5,460 nucleotides of DNA from Helicobacteraceae bacterium (GTDB lineage Bacteria > Campylobacterota > Campylobacteria > Campylobacterales > Sulfurimonadaceae), in contig JALWLR010000107.1 of the NCBI GenBank assembly GCA_027084065.1, forward strand, positions 1-5,460. The letters run 5' to 3'. The notes below the pieces were generated by a model. The model was not told the DNA's origin, did not search any database, and saw nothing but the letters and a program-made list of their open reading frames with translations. A program made the translations under genes and the position numbers. Positions 1 to 5,459 of this stretch are shown piece by piece (positions within the stretch are counted from its first letter, which is position 1; each line of letters starts with the position of its first letter).

Positions 1-7
1 CATTCAT
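1..7 (-). CDS. feoB: Probable start of feoB (ferrous iron transporter), cut by window edge
   Basis: Only the first codon or two are visible, so the identity is inferred from context. feoA is almost always followed by feoB, the GTP-driven inner-membrane Fe(II) permease. The feoA stop TGA (6 to 4) is overlapped by an ATG at 7-5 (ATGA coupling) and directly followed by another ATG at 3-1. The two ATGs are in different frames, so the true start cannot be chosen here. Either arrangement implies tight translational coupling to feoA. Confidence 0.4.
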
Positions 8-228
8 ACTTTTTCCACCTCTATTTTTTTTGCTTCCTCTTTTCGAAGCGCTATTTTCATCTTACCAACCTCTATCTCCACCGTACTCTTTGCCGGTGCC
101 GTGGCAAGAAGCCGCAAATCCGCTCCTTTGATGACACCAAATGAAATCAACCGTCGTTTTAGATCACTAGAAGCGCTAATTTTTTTCACTTTTGCATGTT
201 CCCCTATTTGAAGATCCAATACATTCAT
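4..228 (-). CDS. feoA: FeoA, small cytoplasmic partner of the ferrous iron transporter
   Basis: A 74-residue protein, the normal length for stand-alone FeoA, a small SH3-like β-barrel that works with the FeoB Fe(II) permease in the cytoplasm. Seen in the sequence: an N-terminal 'L-D-L-x-I-G' segment (residues 4-9), the conserved 'R-R-L-I-S-F-G-V-I-K-G' core (25-35), the 'A-P-A-K-S-T-V-E' turn (44-51) and the 'I-A-L-R-K-E-E-A-K-K-I-E-V' C-terminal strand (59-71). All match the family pattern RL..LG..pG......aP...p......L...eA..I.V. A strong ribosome-binding site, AGGGGGA at 239-233, sits 4 nt before the ATG and overlaps the stop codon of the upstream porin gene. Only 9 nt separate the two genes, so they are cotranscribed. 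The stop abuts or overlaps a probable feoB start. Confidence 0.93.
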   Translation of the reverse strand: MNVLDLQIGEHAKVKKISASSDLKRRLISFGVIKGADLRLLATAPAKSTVEIEVGKMKIALRKEEAKKIEVEKV

Positions 229-237
229 CCGATCCCC

Positions 238-1521
238 CTAAAAATTATAATCTATACGTGCAACGATTCGATTGAGTCTATTATCAGAATCACGCATGGA
301 GAAGTTGGCAAAAACTACCTGCGCCTGCCACTTTTTCTCTTTTTCATATGTATAGATTAGGTCATGCTCGTGAATGGAGTTGCTATTGCATCCCATATAG
401 CCATATGCATATTCGAATGAGCTGTACCACTCCTCTTTGTCATACCCTAACGAAGTTCGGTACATCTCAATATCCTCTCCCGGAGAGGTCTCACTTGCAA
501 ATGCAATAGTCGCTTCATCAAGACTCGTAAAGTAAGGTCCTCCACCAAAGCCGTCCGTAACATATTTACCCGGTTTGACAAATGCACCGTTTGCAGCCAA
601 ACCTAAAAAAAACTCATTATAATGCCCGATGAACATCGCACCGACTACTTGACCGTCGACGTTGGAGTTCTCCTCTTCTCGTATGTATGCATACTGCAAT
701 CCATAATCAAAATGAATAGCATCATCTACATCATATAGTCCGTTTATCTCAGCATATCCTATACTCGCCATCTTGTCTATATAATGCAGCCATACGCTTG
801 CCTCACTCTCTTGAGCGTATTCATAAATCAAAGAAGCACCAACTAATCCACGACCTCCTTCAACCAGTTTTTTAAATTCATTTTGAGTTGCGTTGCTGTC
901 TTCATCCTGTGAATCAAAACCTGCCCATCTTTGTATATAAAAAAATTGTGTGGAGAGAGTATCACTATATTTAATCTGCCCCCAAGCACCTTCGAACGTA
1001 TTTTGACTCATTCGCAAATCATCTGTATTGGCATAAGGCATATCTATGGCAAAACGCCCTACAATCGCTTCAACATCTTCTAAAACGTAGTGGAGATTCG
1101 CTTCAGCCAAATAGGTATAGGATTTTCCCTGTGTCGAATAAAAATCCAAAGAGCGTTGAGCAGTATCATACAAAAAAGGCAGATCTTGGGAAATATAGGC
1201 TGCCGCTTTGAAGCTCACACCTTTATACTCGGCACTTTTTATCCCCATAATGCCCCCTACAGCAGCTGCAAAACTATTTTGATAATCCGTTGTCTGCTCT
1301 TTAAAACGTGCCCCAAAATAACCAAATCGGATTTTTCCATACGCATCGGCATATGCAAACATATTTTCTACACTATCCGTTTTTTCCGGCAACTTGTGAA
1401 CCACTTTGAAACGATCCGTCATCTTTTGATGAATCAATCCAATAGAGTTTTTTTCTCTTTCTATATGTGAATGTTGCTTAGAGACATTGATGTCGTTTAA
1501 AGCTATTGCTAGCATTTCCAT
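238..1521 (-). CDS. OprD/MOMP-like outer-membrane porin linked to feoAB
   Basis: A 427-residue protein rich in alternating polar/hydrophobic aromatic strands (for example 'GKIRFGYFGARF' near residues 62-73), with short turns and an acidic loop-rich middle. It ends in 'A-R-I-D-Y-N-F', the terminal Phe with aromatics at alternate positions that outer-membrane β-barrels use for BAM recognition. Length and texture fit the epsilonproteobacterial OprD/major outer-membrane porin group. The start at 1521 is forced: the in-frame stop TAA at 1545-1543 precedes it, no ATG/GTG/TTG lies between, and an AAGGAT ribosome-binding site (1537-1532) sits 10 nt upstream. Oddly, the N-terminus (MEMLAIALNDINVS...) has only a five-residue hydrophobic stretch, followed by about 45 polar residues, so no normal Sec signal peptide is visible. 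The gene heads the feoA/feoB operon behind a Fur-like box, suggesting a channel for ferrous iron or an iron complex; substrate is inferred only. Confidence 0.8.
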   Translation of the reverse strand: MEMLAIALNDINVSKQHSHIEREKNSIGLIHQKMTDRFKVVHKLPEKTDSVENMFAYADAYGKIRFGYFGARFKEQTTDYQNSFAAAVGGIMGIKSAEYKGVSFKAAAYISQDLPFLYDTAQRSLDFYSTQGKSYTYLAEANLHYVLEDVEAIVGRFAIDMPYANTDDLRMSQNTFEGAWGQIKYSDTLSTQFFYIQRWAGFDSQDEDSNATQNEFKKLVEGGRGLVGASLIYEYAQESEASVWLHYIDKMASIGYAEINGLYDVDDAIHFDYGLQYAYIREEENSNVDGQVVGAMFIGHYNEFFLGLAANGAFVKPGKYVTDGFGGGPYFTSLDEATIAFASETSPGEDIEMYRTSLGYDKEEWYSSFEYAYGYMGCNSNSIHEHDLIYTYEKEKKWQAQVVFANFSMRDSDNRLNRIVARIDYNF

Positions 1522-1531
1522 AATTTTTATT

Positions 1532-1537
1532 ATCCTT
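1532..1537 (-). promoter_or_regulatory. Ribosome-binding site fixing the porin start
   Basis: AAGGAT on the minus strand, 10 nt before the ATG at 1521. Spacing is slightly long, but it is the only purine-rich site near the only possible in-frame start. It supports the reading that the porin really begins at MEMLAIAL, without a longer signal sequence. Confidence 0.6.
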
Positions 1538-1601
1538 GAATCTTATAGATTTTATTTGATGATGAAAGAGTACCCATTCTTACCTTAGAGAGTTCTTAAT
1601 A

Positions 1602-1618
1602 ATGATAACAGTTATCAT
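1602..1618. promoter_or_regulatory. Fur-box-like operator in the porin/pssA divergent region
   Basis: A perfect 17-bp inverted repeat, ATGATAAC-A-GTTATCAT, centred on 1610. It contains TGATAACAGTTATCA, which matches the 7-1-7 Fur consensus TGATAATnATTATCA except for one base in each half. Fur is the iron-responsive repressor that, with Fe(II), shuts off iron-uptake genes. The site lies about 80 bp upstream of the porin-feoA start and covers a possible minus-strand -10 (TATGAT, 1619-1614). It is also about 33 bp upstream of the pssA -10 element, so an effect on pssA cannot be excluded. The gene context makes iron control the natural reading; binding itself is inferred. Confidence 0.75.
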
Positions 1619-1619
1619 A
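1614..1619 (-). promoter_or_regulatory. Candidate -10 element of the porin-feoAB operon
   Basis: TATGAT on the minus strand (5 of 6 to TATAAT), inside one arm of the Fur-like palindrome, the classic position for repression. It predicts a leader of roughly 85 nt. A rival -10, TAAAAT, lies much nearer the gene (around 1550), so this assignment is weak. Confidence 0.3.
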
Positions 1620-1647
1620 TTTGCGCCTCTATGAATTTATCTTCATC

Positions 1648-1656
1648 TGCTATAAT
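1648..1656 (+). promoter_or_regulatory. Extended -10 promoter of pssA
   Basis: TGC followed by a perfect TATAAT (1651-1656), an extended -10. No recognisable -35 lies 17 bp upstream, as is usual for σ70 promoters in this phylum. Transcription would begin near 1662-1664, giving a very short leader (about 14 nt) just long enough for the AAAGGG ribosome-binding site at 1666-1671. Confidence 0.6.
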
Positions 1657-1676
1657 TACGCTTAAAAAGGGATTAC

Positions 1677-2240
1677 GTGAACAACAAAAGCTTTCTTTTC
1701 CAATCAAAATCGCACTTCAACCTTGCAAACCTTTTTACAATGGTCAATATTATGGCGGGACTACTGGCTACCTACTTCATAACACAAAACAATTTCACTC
1801 TTGCCATAGTTCTTGCATGGATCGGCGGCGCTTTTGATATTTTTGACGGGAAAATAGCACGAAAATACAATCTCTCCAATGAGTTTGGCATTCAACTCGA
1901 TAGTTTCGCCGACTTTTTAAGTTTCGTTTTGGTGCCGGTTTTCTTGATTTTTCAAGCCGTCTATAGCCACCTAGAGGGATTTTGGCTATTTCTAGCGGGG
2001 CTTGTCAGTATTTACTACGTTATCTCCGGTCTAAGAAGACTTATTCAATTTAACATCGATGCCGATGCTGGAAGTGTAGAGAAGTATTTCATAGGTGTCC
2101 CGACTCCTCTTGGCGCAATACTACTATGGCTTGCCTATCTTGCCAATGCCTACGCTATTTTACCTCCGCAAGGCGTCATACTTGCAATGCTCATTATAGG
2201 TTGGAGTCTAAATTCTAAACTCAAAGTCCCACACCCTTAA
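1677..2240 (+). CDS. pssA: CDP-alcohol phosphatidyltransferase, probably phosphatidylserine synthase
   Basis: An integral inner-membrane enzyme expected to join CDP-diacylglycerol and serine to make phosphatidylserine, precursor of phosphatidylethanolamine. The full CDP-alcohol phosphatidyltransferase signature DG-x2-AR-x8-G-x3-D-x3-D is present: D54, D57-G58, A61-R62, G71, D75 and D79 (D54/D57/D75 metal binding, D79 the presumed base). PssA-type features flank it: 'N-L-A-N-L-F-T-M-V-N-I-M-A-G' (15-28), 'L-R-R-L-I-Q-F-N' (119-126) and 'G-V-P-T-P-L-G-A' (140-147). About six hydrophobic segments are visible. It starts at GTG 1677 behind AAAGGG; a later ATG would remove the conserved N-terminal motif. 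At 187 residues it resembles the short Bacillus-type PssA rather than the roughly 240-residue form of Helicobacter. Serine as the acceptor is a family inference; no psd (decarboxylase) gene is adjacent here. Confidence 0.82.
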   Translation: MNNKSFLFQSKSHFNLANLFTMVNIMAGLLATYFITQNNFTLAIVLAWIGGAFDIFDGKIARKYNLSNEFGIQLDSFADFLSFVLVPVFLIFQAVYSHLEGFWLFLAGLVSIYYVISGLRRLIQFNIDADAGSVEKYFIGVPTPLGAILLWLAYLANAYAILPPQGVILAMLIIGWSLNSKLKVPHP

Positions 2241-2265
2241 CAACTCTTAAGCTTAAATTTTGCTT

Positions 2266-2278
2266 ATTTTGTTATACT
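2266..2278 (+). promoter_or_regulatory. Promoter of the DEAD-box helicase gene
   Basis: ATTTTGT followed by TATACT (2273-2278), preceded by an AT-rich T-tract region from 2254. This matches the epsilonproteobacterial σ70 pattern of a T-rich stretch, TTTTG, one base, then the -10, without a -35. The predicted start near 2285 leaves a leader of about 110 nt before the helicase ATG. Confidence 0.55.
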
Positions 2279-2299
2279 TCGGCTCTAAATTTTAAAAAC

Positions 2300-2381
2300 G
2301 GGTGTTTTTTACTCAAGTTGTGTGTTGTGTAAAGTGTAAACTTTTGACTATGTATTGCTTTTTGAGTTATAAACACTCAAA
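2300..2381 (+). promoter_or_regulatory. Structured 5' leader of the helicase gene with two exclusive folds
   Basis: Two helices compete for 2361-2378. A local hairpin pairs TTTGAGT (2361-2367) with ACTCAAA (2375-2381) around a 7-nt loop and ends just before the AAAGG ribosome-binding site (2383-2387). A long-range helix pairs 2300-2317 with 2361-2378: 14 Watson-Crick and 2 G-U pairs, with two U-U mismatches. Both are read directly from the sequence; any regulatory role, for example cold shock or autoregulation as known for other DEAD-box helicase mRNAs, is inference. Confidence 0.35.
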
Positions 2382-2393
2382 TAAAGGTACTTA

Positions 2394-3863
2394 ATGCAAG
2401 AGAATGCACAAATAAAAACATTTCAGGACTTGGGTTTGAAAAAATCCATTCTCAACTCTATTCAAAGAGCGGGCTTTACAGCTCCTAGCCCAATTCAAGC
2501 TGAAGCTATTCCTCATATTCTGCAAGGAAAAGACCTCGTAGGTCAAGCACATACAGGTACAGGTAAAACCGCTGCTTTTTCACTTCCAGCACTTAACAAT
2601 ATGACACTCAAAGATGGAGTGGAACTTCTTGTCATCACTCCGACACGAGAGCTCGCAACGCAAGTAAGTGATGAAATCTACAAATACGGCAGAGACATCG
2701 GCGTTAAAACGGTTACGATTTACGGTGGTAGTTCATATCGACGTCAACTTGATCTTATAGAGCGCGGTGCGCACGTCGTTGTCGCAACACCGGGACGACT
2801 TCTTGATATTTTAAAAAAGAATATGGTTAAAGATTTTGCACCGAAAATGGTTGTTCTTGATGAAGCGGACGAAATGCTCGATATGGGCTTTCTTGACGAC
2901 ATCAACGAAATTTTTTCCTATCTGCCGACTGATAGACAGACACTGCTTTTTAGTGCGACGATGCCGAAACCTATCAAAACACTTGCCGAGCGCATTTTAC
3001 ACGACCCTGTTTTCGTCAGCATAACAAAAGGCGAAACAACCAATGCCGACATCGAACAACTCTACTACATTATCGAAGAGAGTGAGCGAGATGCAGCCAT
3101 TATCCGTTTAATGGACAGCGAGAAACCAGAAAAATCGGTCGTATTTTGCCGTACAAAAAGTGAAGTCGATCGTCTAGCTACCGTTTTGTCTGCAAACGGT
3201 TACTTGGCAAACGGACTCCATGGGGACATGGAGCAACGCCAACGCGAAGCCGTCATTAAAAGTTTCAAAAACGGTGAAATAGATGTACTAGTCGCAACAG
3301 ATGTCGCAGCACGTGGGATTCACGTAAACGGGATTTCACATGTGTTTAACTACCATATTCCTTTCGACCCTGAAAGCTACGTTCACAGAATCGGTCGTAC
3401 AGGGCGTGCTGGAACAAAAGGAAAAGCTATTACACTCTTGACTCCACTAGAGTTCAAGGAGCTAAAACGCATCAAACAAAAAGTGGGTACAAATATCGAT
3501 CTTGCATTCGTTCCAAGCAAACAAGAGCTCAAAGAGTCCAATAAAGAAGCGGTTGTTCAACAAATTCTCGATCAGCATATCTTCGAAGAAGCACCGGCGA
3601 TTCTTGATATGCTCAAAGAGGAGATAGACGAAGAGACGATTATTTTCAAACTTATCTCCATGGTTCTTGATAGAAACGCCATCAAAGGGCCAAACTCCAT
3701 TGGTATTCCTAAAGAAAAACTCCAATACATTCTTGAAAAAATGGAAAAACGTCATGATGGAGGTGGAAGAAACCGTGGACGAGGCGGATACAGAGGCAAT
3801 CGAAACTCTCGCGGAGGTAACAACCGCGGCAGAGAGAGAAACAGAAGTCGAAGCAGACACTAG
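2394..3863 (+). CDS. deaD: DEAD-box ATP-dependent RNA helicase, DeaD/CsdA-like
   Basis: A 489-residue cytoplasmic helicase that unwinds short RNA duplexes with ATP, typically in ribosome assembly and mRNA turnover, notably in the cold. All motifs are present in order: upstream F10 and Q motif (28-35, Q35), motif I AHTGTGKT (52-59), Ia PTRELA (83-88), TPGR (132-135), II DEAD (156-159), III SAT (187-189), IV VVFCRT (249-254), V ATDVAARGIHV (301-311) and VI HRIGRTGR (331-338). Residues 340-452 form a charged linker domain, and 453-489 an Arg/Gly/Asn-rich tail (13 Arg in 37) of the RGG type that binds RNA non-specifically. Motif V has IHV where LDV is commonest. The ATG at 2394 has AAAGG 6 nt upstream. 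The HIT gene follows within 32 nt, so they probably share a transcript. Helicase identity is secure; the paralogue name is less so, since RhlE- and CsdA-like proteins overlap in this phylum. Confidence 0.93.
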   Translation: MQENAQIKTFQDLGLKKSILNSIQRAGFTAPSPIQAEAIPHILQGKDLVGQAHTGTGKTAAFSLPALNNMTLKDGVELLVITPTRELATQVSDEIYKYGRDIGVKTVTIYGGSSYRRQLDLIERGAHVVVATPGRLLDILKKNMVKDFAPKMVVLDEADEMLDMGFLDDINEIFSYLPTDRQTLLFSATMPKPIKTLAERILHDPVFVSITKGETTNADIEQLYYIIEESERDAAIIRLMDSEKPEKSVVFCRTKSEVDRLATVLSANGYLANGLHGDMEQRQREAVIKSFKNGEIDVLVATDVAARGIHVNGISHVFNYHIPFDPESYVHRIGRTGRAGTKGKAITLLTPLEFKELKRIKQKVGTNIDLAFVPSKQELKESNKEAVVQQILDQHIFEEAPAILDMLKEEIDEETIIFKLISMVLDRNAIKGPNSIGIPKEKLQYILEKMEKRHDGGGRNRGRGGYRGNRNSRGGNNRGRERNRSRSRH

Positions 3864-3872
3864 CAGTCTGCT
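3852..3872 (+). other. Hairpin across the deaD stop codon
   Basis: A perfect 7-bp stem, AGCAGAC (3852-3858) with GTCTGCT (3866-3872), around a 7-nt loop containing the TAG stop. There is no T-tract after it, so it is not a normal intrinsic terminator. It might protect or process the mRNA, or modulate coupling to the next gene; function unknown. Confidence 0.35.
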
Positions 3873-3895
3873 CCGTTTCGATGAAAGATCGGACA

Positions 3896-4273
3896 ATGAT
3901 TTATCAAAACGAACACTTCTATATTGAAAAAGAAGAGCATGAACTTCCATGGGTAAAGATTTTTACCAAAACACCCTACAAAGAGCTTACAGACCTCCCA
4001 CAACCCATCTTTAATGAGCTATGGAGTCTCTACGCAGAGGTGGAGACCATAATGAGAGAGTATTTTCAACCCGATAAAATCAATATGGCAAGCTTTGCCA
4101 ACATGCTTCCAAGAGTTCATCTGCACGTCATCGCAAGATACACTGACGACGCATACTTTCCCAATCCTGTATGGGGCGAAAAGCTTCGTCAAGGGCGAAA
4201 AATAAAAGAGGATTTTGGTGCGTTTTACGCTTTAGTGCAAAAGAGATTAAAAGAAAAAGAAGAGGAGCTCTAA
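3896..4273 (+). CDS. HIT-family nucleotide hydrolase/transferase-like protein
   Basis: A small cytoplasmic protein (125 residues from the start chosen here) of the histidine-triad superfamily, whose members split or transfer nucleotide phosphates such as AMP from adenosine derivatives or Ap4A. The signature is 'N-M-L-P-R-V-H-L-H-V-I-A-R', followed by a 'D-D-A-Y-F-P-N-P-V-W-G' block typical of a bacterial HIT subgroup. Against H-φ-H-φ-H-φ-φ the first His is Arg, while the middle (nucleophile) and third His are kept. An in-frame ATG at 3881 would add MKDRT; I prefer 3896 because the protein then begins MIYQNEHFYIEKEE, resembling relatives, though neither start has a strong ribosome-binding site (AAAGA at 3884-3888 fits 3896 better). 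It sits just behind the helicase gene, and its last codons overlap fabH tail to tail. The substrate cannot be told from sequence. Confidence 0.8.
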   Translation: MIYQNEHFYIEKEEHELPWVKIFTKTPYKELTDLPQPIFNELWSLYAEVETIMREYFQPDKINMASFANMLPRVHLHVIARYTDDAYFPNPVWGEKLRQGRKIKEDFGAFYALVQKRLKEKEEEL

Positions 4274-4284
4274 CGCTTCTCTTT
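4250..4284 (-). terminator. Putative intrinsic terminator of the plsX-fabH operon, inside the HIT gene end
   Basis: Read on the minus strand, AAGAGAAGC (4283-4275) pairs with GCTCCTCTT (4268-4260) apart from one A-C mismatch. The 6-nt loop holds the fabH stop, and CTTTTTCTTTT follows. On the plus strand the same sequence makes an unbroken 10-bp stem with two G-U pairs (4259-4268 with 4275-4284), but no T-tract follows, so efficient termination is expected only for fabH transcripts. Confidence 0.5.
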
Positions 4285-5277
4285 AGGCGGAGAAAAAGGA
4301 ACAAGAGCGCTTCCCCACGTCAAACCGCCTCCAAAAGCATCAAGTAGCATCATCTCGCCGGCTTTAAGCTTGCCCTCTTCGTACAGATCGTTTATAGCCA
4401 TCGGAATGGAAGCACCTGAAGTGTTGCCATATTTTGCAACAGTCAAAACAACCTGCTCCTCACGCATCTTCAAAGCATCTCCTACAGCCTTTATGATTCT
4501 GTAGTTTGCCTGATGTGGAATGAAATGGTCTATATCTTCACTCTTGATACCGTTAGCTTCTAAAATATCGCGGACATCCTGTGTCAAAGTACGAACGGCA
4601 ACCTTGAATGTCTCATTTCCTTTCATTTGCATGTAGCATCCCGCGGACTCCTTGTCAAGCGCATCATGCGCTGATCCGCTACCACCGTTTGGTGTCATAA
4701 GCAAGTCTGCGTAAGTGCCGTCACTTGCAGTATGGACATCTACAATTGCCTCCTCTTTTTTGTCCGTAGCACTGATAACCGCTGCTCCGGCTCCATCCCC
4801 AAAGAGTATACAAGTACCGCGATCTTGATAGTTTGTAATTGCGGAGAGTTTTTCAGCGCCTATTATCAAAACATTTTTCTTCATCCCGCTTTCAATAAAA
4901 GCTTTAGCTATTGCAAGCACATAGATAAATCCTGTACATGCAGCAGAAATATCAAAAGCCGTTGCATTTTTGATACCGAGATTGGCACTAATAACCGTTG
5001 CCGTCGAAGGCATACAAAAATAATCAGGAGAGATAGTCGCACATACGACCATGTCTATCTCATCACTCTTCAACCCTGCACGCTCAAGTGCTATTTTCGC
5101 CGCTTTTGTTCCCATATCGCTCGTTTTTTCATCTTTATCTGCAATATGGCGGGTTTTAATACCGGTTCTTTTTGTTATCCACTCATCTGATGTATCGACC
5201 ATTTTTGCCAAATCATCATTGGTAAGTGTGTTTTTCGGTACATATGCCCCAATAGACCTAAAAGCAGCGTATTGCAT
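4270..5277 (-). CDS. fabH: 3-oxoacyl-[acyl-carrier-protein] synthase III (KAS III)
   Basis: A 335-residue cytoplasmic thiolase-fold enzyme that condenses acetyl-CoA (or another short acyl-CoA) with malonyl-ACP to start each round of type II fatty-acid synthesis. The catalytic triad is complete: C114 in 'D-I-S-A-A-C-T-G-F', H255 in 'P-H-Q-A-N-Y-R-I' and N285 in 'Y-G-N-T-S-G-A-S-I-P'. Other family marks are 'S-D-E-W-I-T-K-R-T-G-I' (30-40), 'G-D-G-A-G-A-A-V' (160-167) and the C-terminal 'F-G-G-G-L-T-W-G-S'. Length is normal (about 320-335). The ATG overlaps the plsX stop by one base (TGATG) and has AAAAGGA just upstream inside plsX, indicating translational coupling. The stop TAG overlaps the HIT stop on the other strand. 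No residue suggests a polyketide or quinolone-type KAS III rather than housekeeping FabH. Confidence 0.96.
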   Translation of the reverse strand: MQYAAFRSIGAYVPKNTLTNDDLAKMVDTSDEWITKRTGIKTRHIADKDEKTSDMGTKAAKIALERAGLKSDEIDMVVCATISPDYFCMPSTATVISANLGIKNATAFDISAACTGFIYVLAIAKAFIESGMKKNVLIIGAEKLSAITNYQDRGTCILFGDGAGAAVISATDKKEEAIVDVHTASDGTYADLLMTPNGGSGSAHDALDKESAGCYMQMKGNETFKVAVRTLTQDVRDILEANGIKSEDIDHFIPHQANYRIIKAVGDALKMREEQVVLTVAKYGNTSGASIPMAINDLYEEGKLKAGEMMLLDAFGGGLTWGSALVPFSPPKEKR

Positions 5278-5459
5278 CAGTTTTCCTTTTGTTTAAGCAT
5301 CTCTAGGCGTTCTACAATGTGTGCATTCACGCCTGTATCCACATAGCGGATTGCCTGATAGATGGCATTCTCAATAGCTTTGGAGTTACTTTTTCCGTGA
5401 CTAACAATTGCACATCCCTTTATGCCAATAAGCGGTGCACCACCAATCTCTGCATAATC
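5277..5459 (-). CDS. plsX: PlsX phosphate acyltransferase, C-terminal 60 residues (partial)
   Basis: Only the end of the gene is inside the window; the rest lies beyond 5460. The visible part reads 'D-Y-A-E-I-G-G-A-P-L-I-G-I-K-G', then 'V-S-H-G-K-S-N-S-K-A-I-E-N-A-I', the conserved C-terminal blocks of PlsX (usually DY..yGGAPLLGv.g..iigHG.S...ai.nAi). PlsX converts acyl-ACP to acyl-phosphate, which PlsY then uses to acylate glycerol-3-phosphate in phospholipid synthesis. plsX directly before fabH is a widespread arrangement, often with rpmF further upstream. Its TGA stop shares one base with the fabH ATG. Confidence 0.92.
   Translation of the reverse strand, partial: DYAEIGGAPLIGIKGCAIVSHGKSNSKAIENAIYQAIRYVDTGVNAHIVERLEMLKQKEN

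Noticed and set aside
1090..1470. Open frame of 126 codons antisense to the porin gene
   Set aside because: Translation is Ile/Cys/Phe-rich without any recognisable domain, fully inside a well-supported gene on the other strand.
1631..1837. Short open frame overlapping the start of pssA in another frame
   Set aside because: It shares DNA with the conserved N-terminal part of PssA and has no ribosome-binding site; its start precedes the pssA -10 element.
2248..2270. TAAGC...GCTTA followed by TTTT as a terminator for pssA
   Set aside because: The stem is only 5 bp and AT-rich with a 9-nt loop, and it merges into the T-rich promoter region of the helicase gene; too weak to call.
3783..3850. 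Arg/Gly-rich repeats at the helicase C-terminus as a tandem DNA repeat
   Set aside because: The repeats are imperfect at DNA level and are explained by the RGG-type tail common in DEAD-box helicases.
3462..3950. Open frame of 162 codons antisense to the helicase end
   Set aside because: Low-complexity Ser/Val-rich translation that mirrors the Arg/Gly tail on the other strand; no family resemblance or ribosome-binding site. A shadow of deaD.
4732..5296. Two overlapping plus-strand open frames opposite fabH
   Set aside because: fabH has a complete catalytic triad and full family length on the minus strand; these are antisense shadows.
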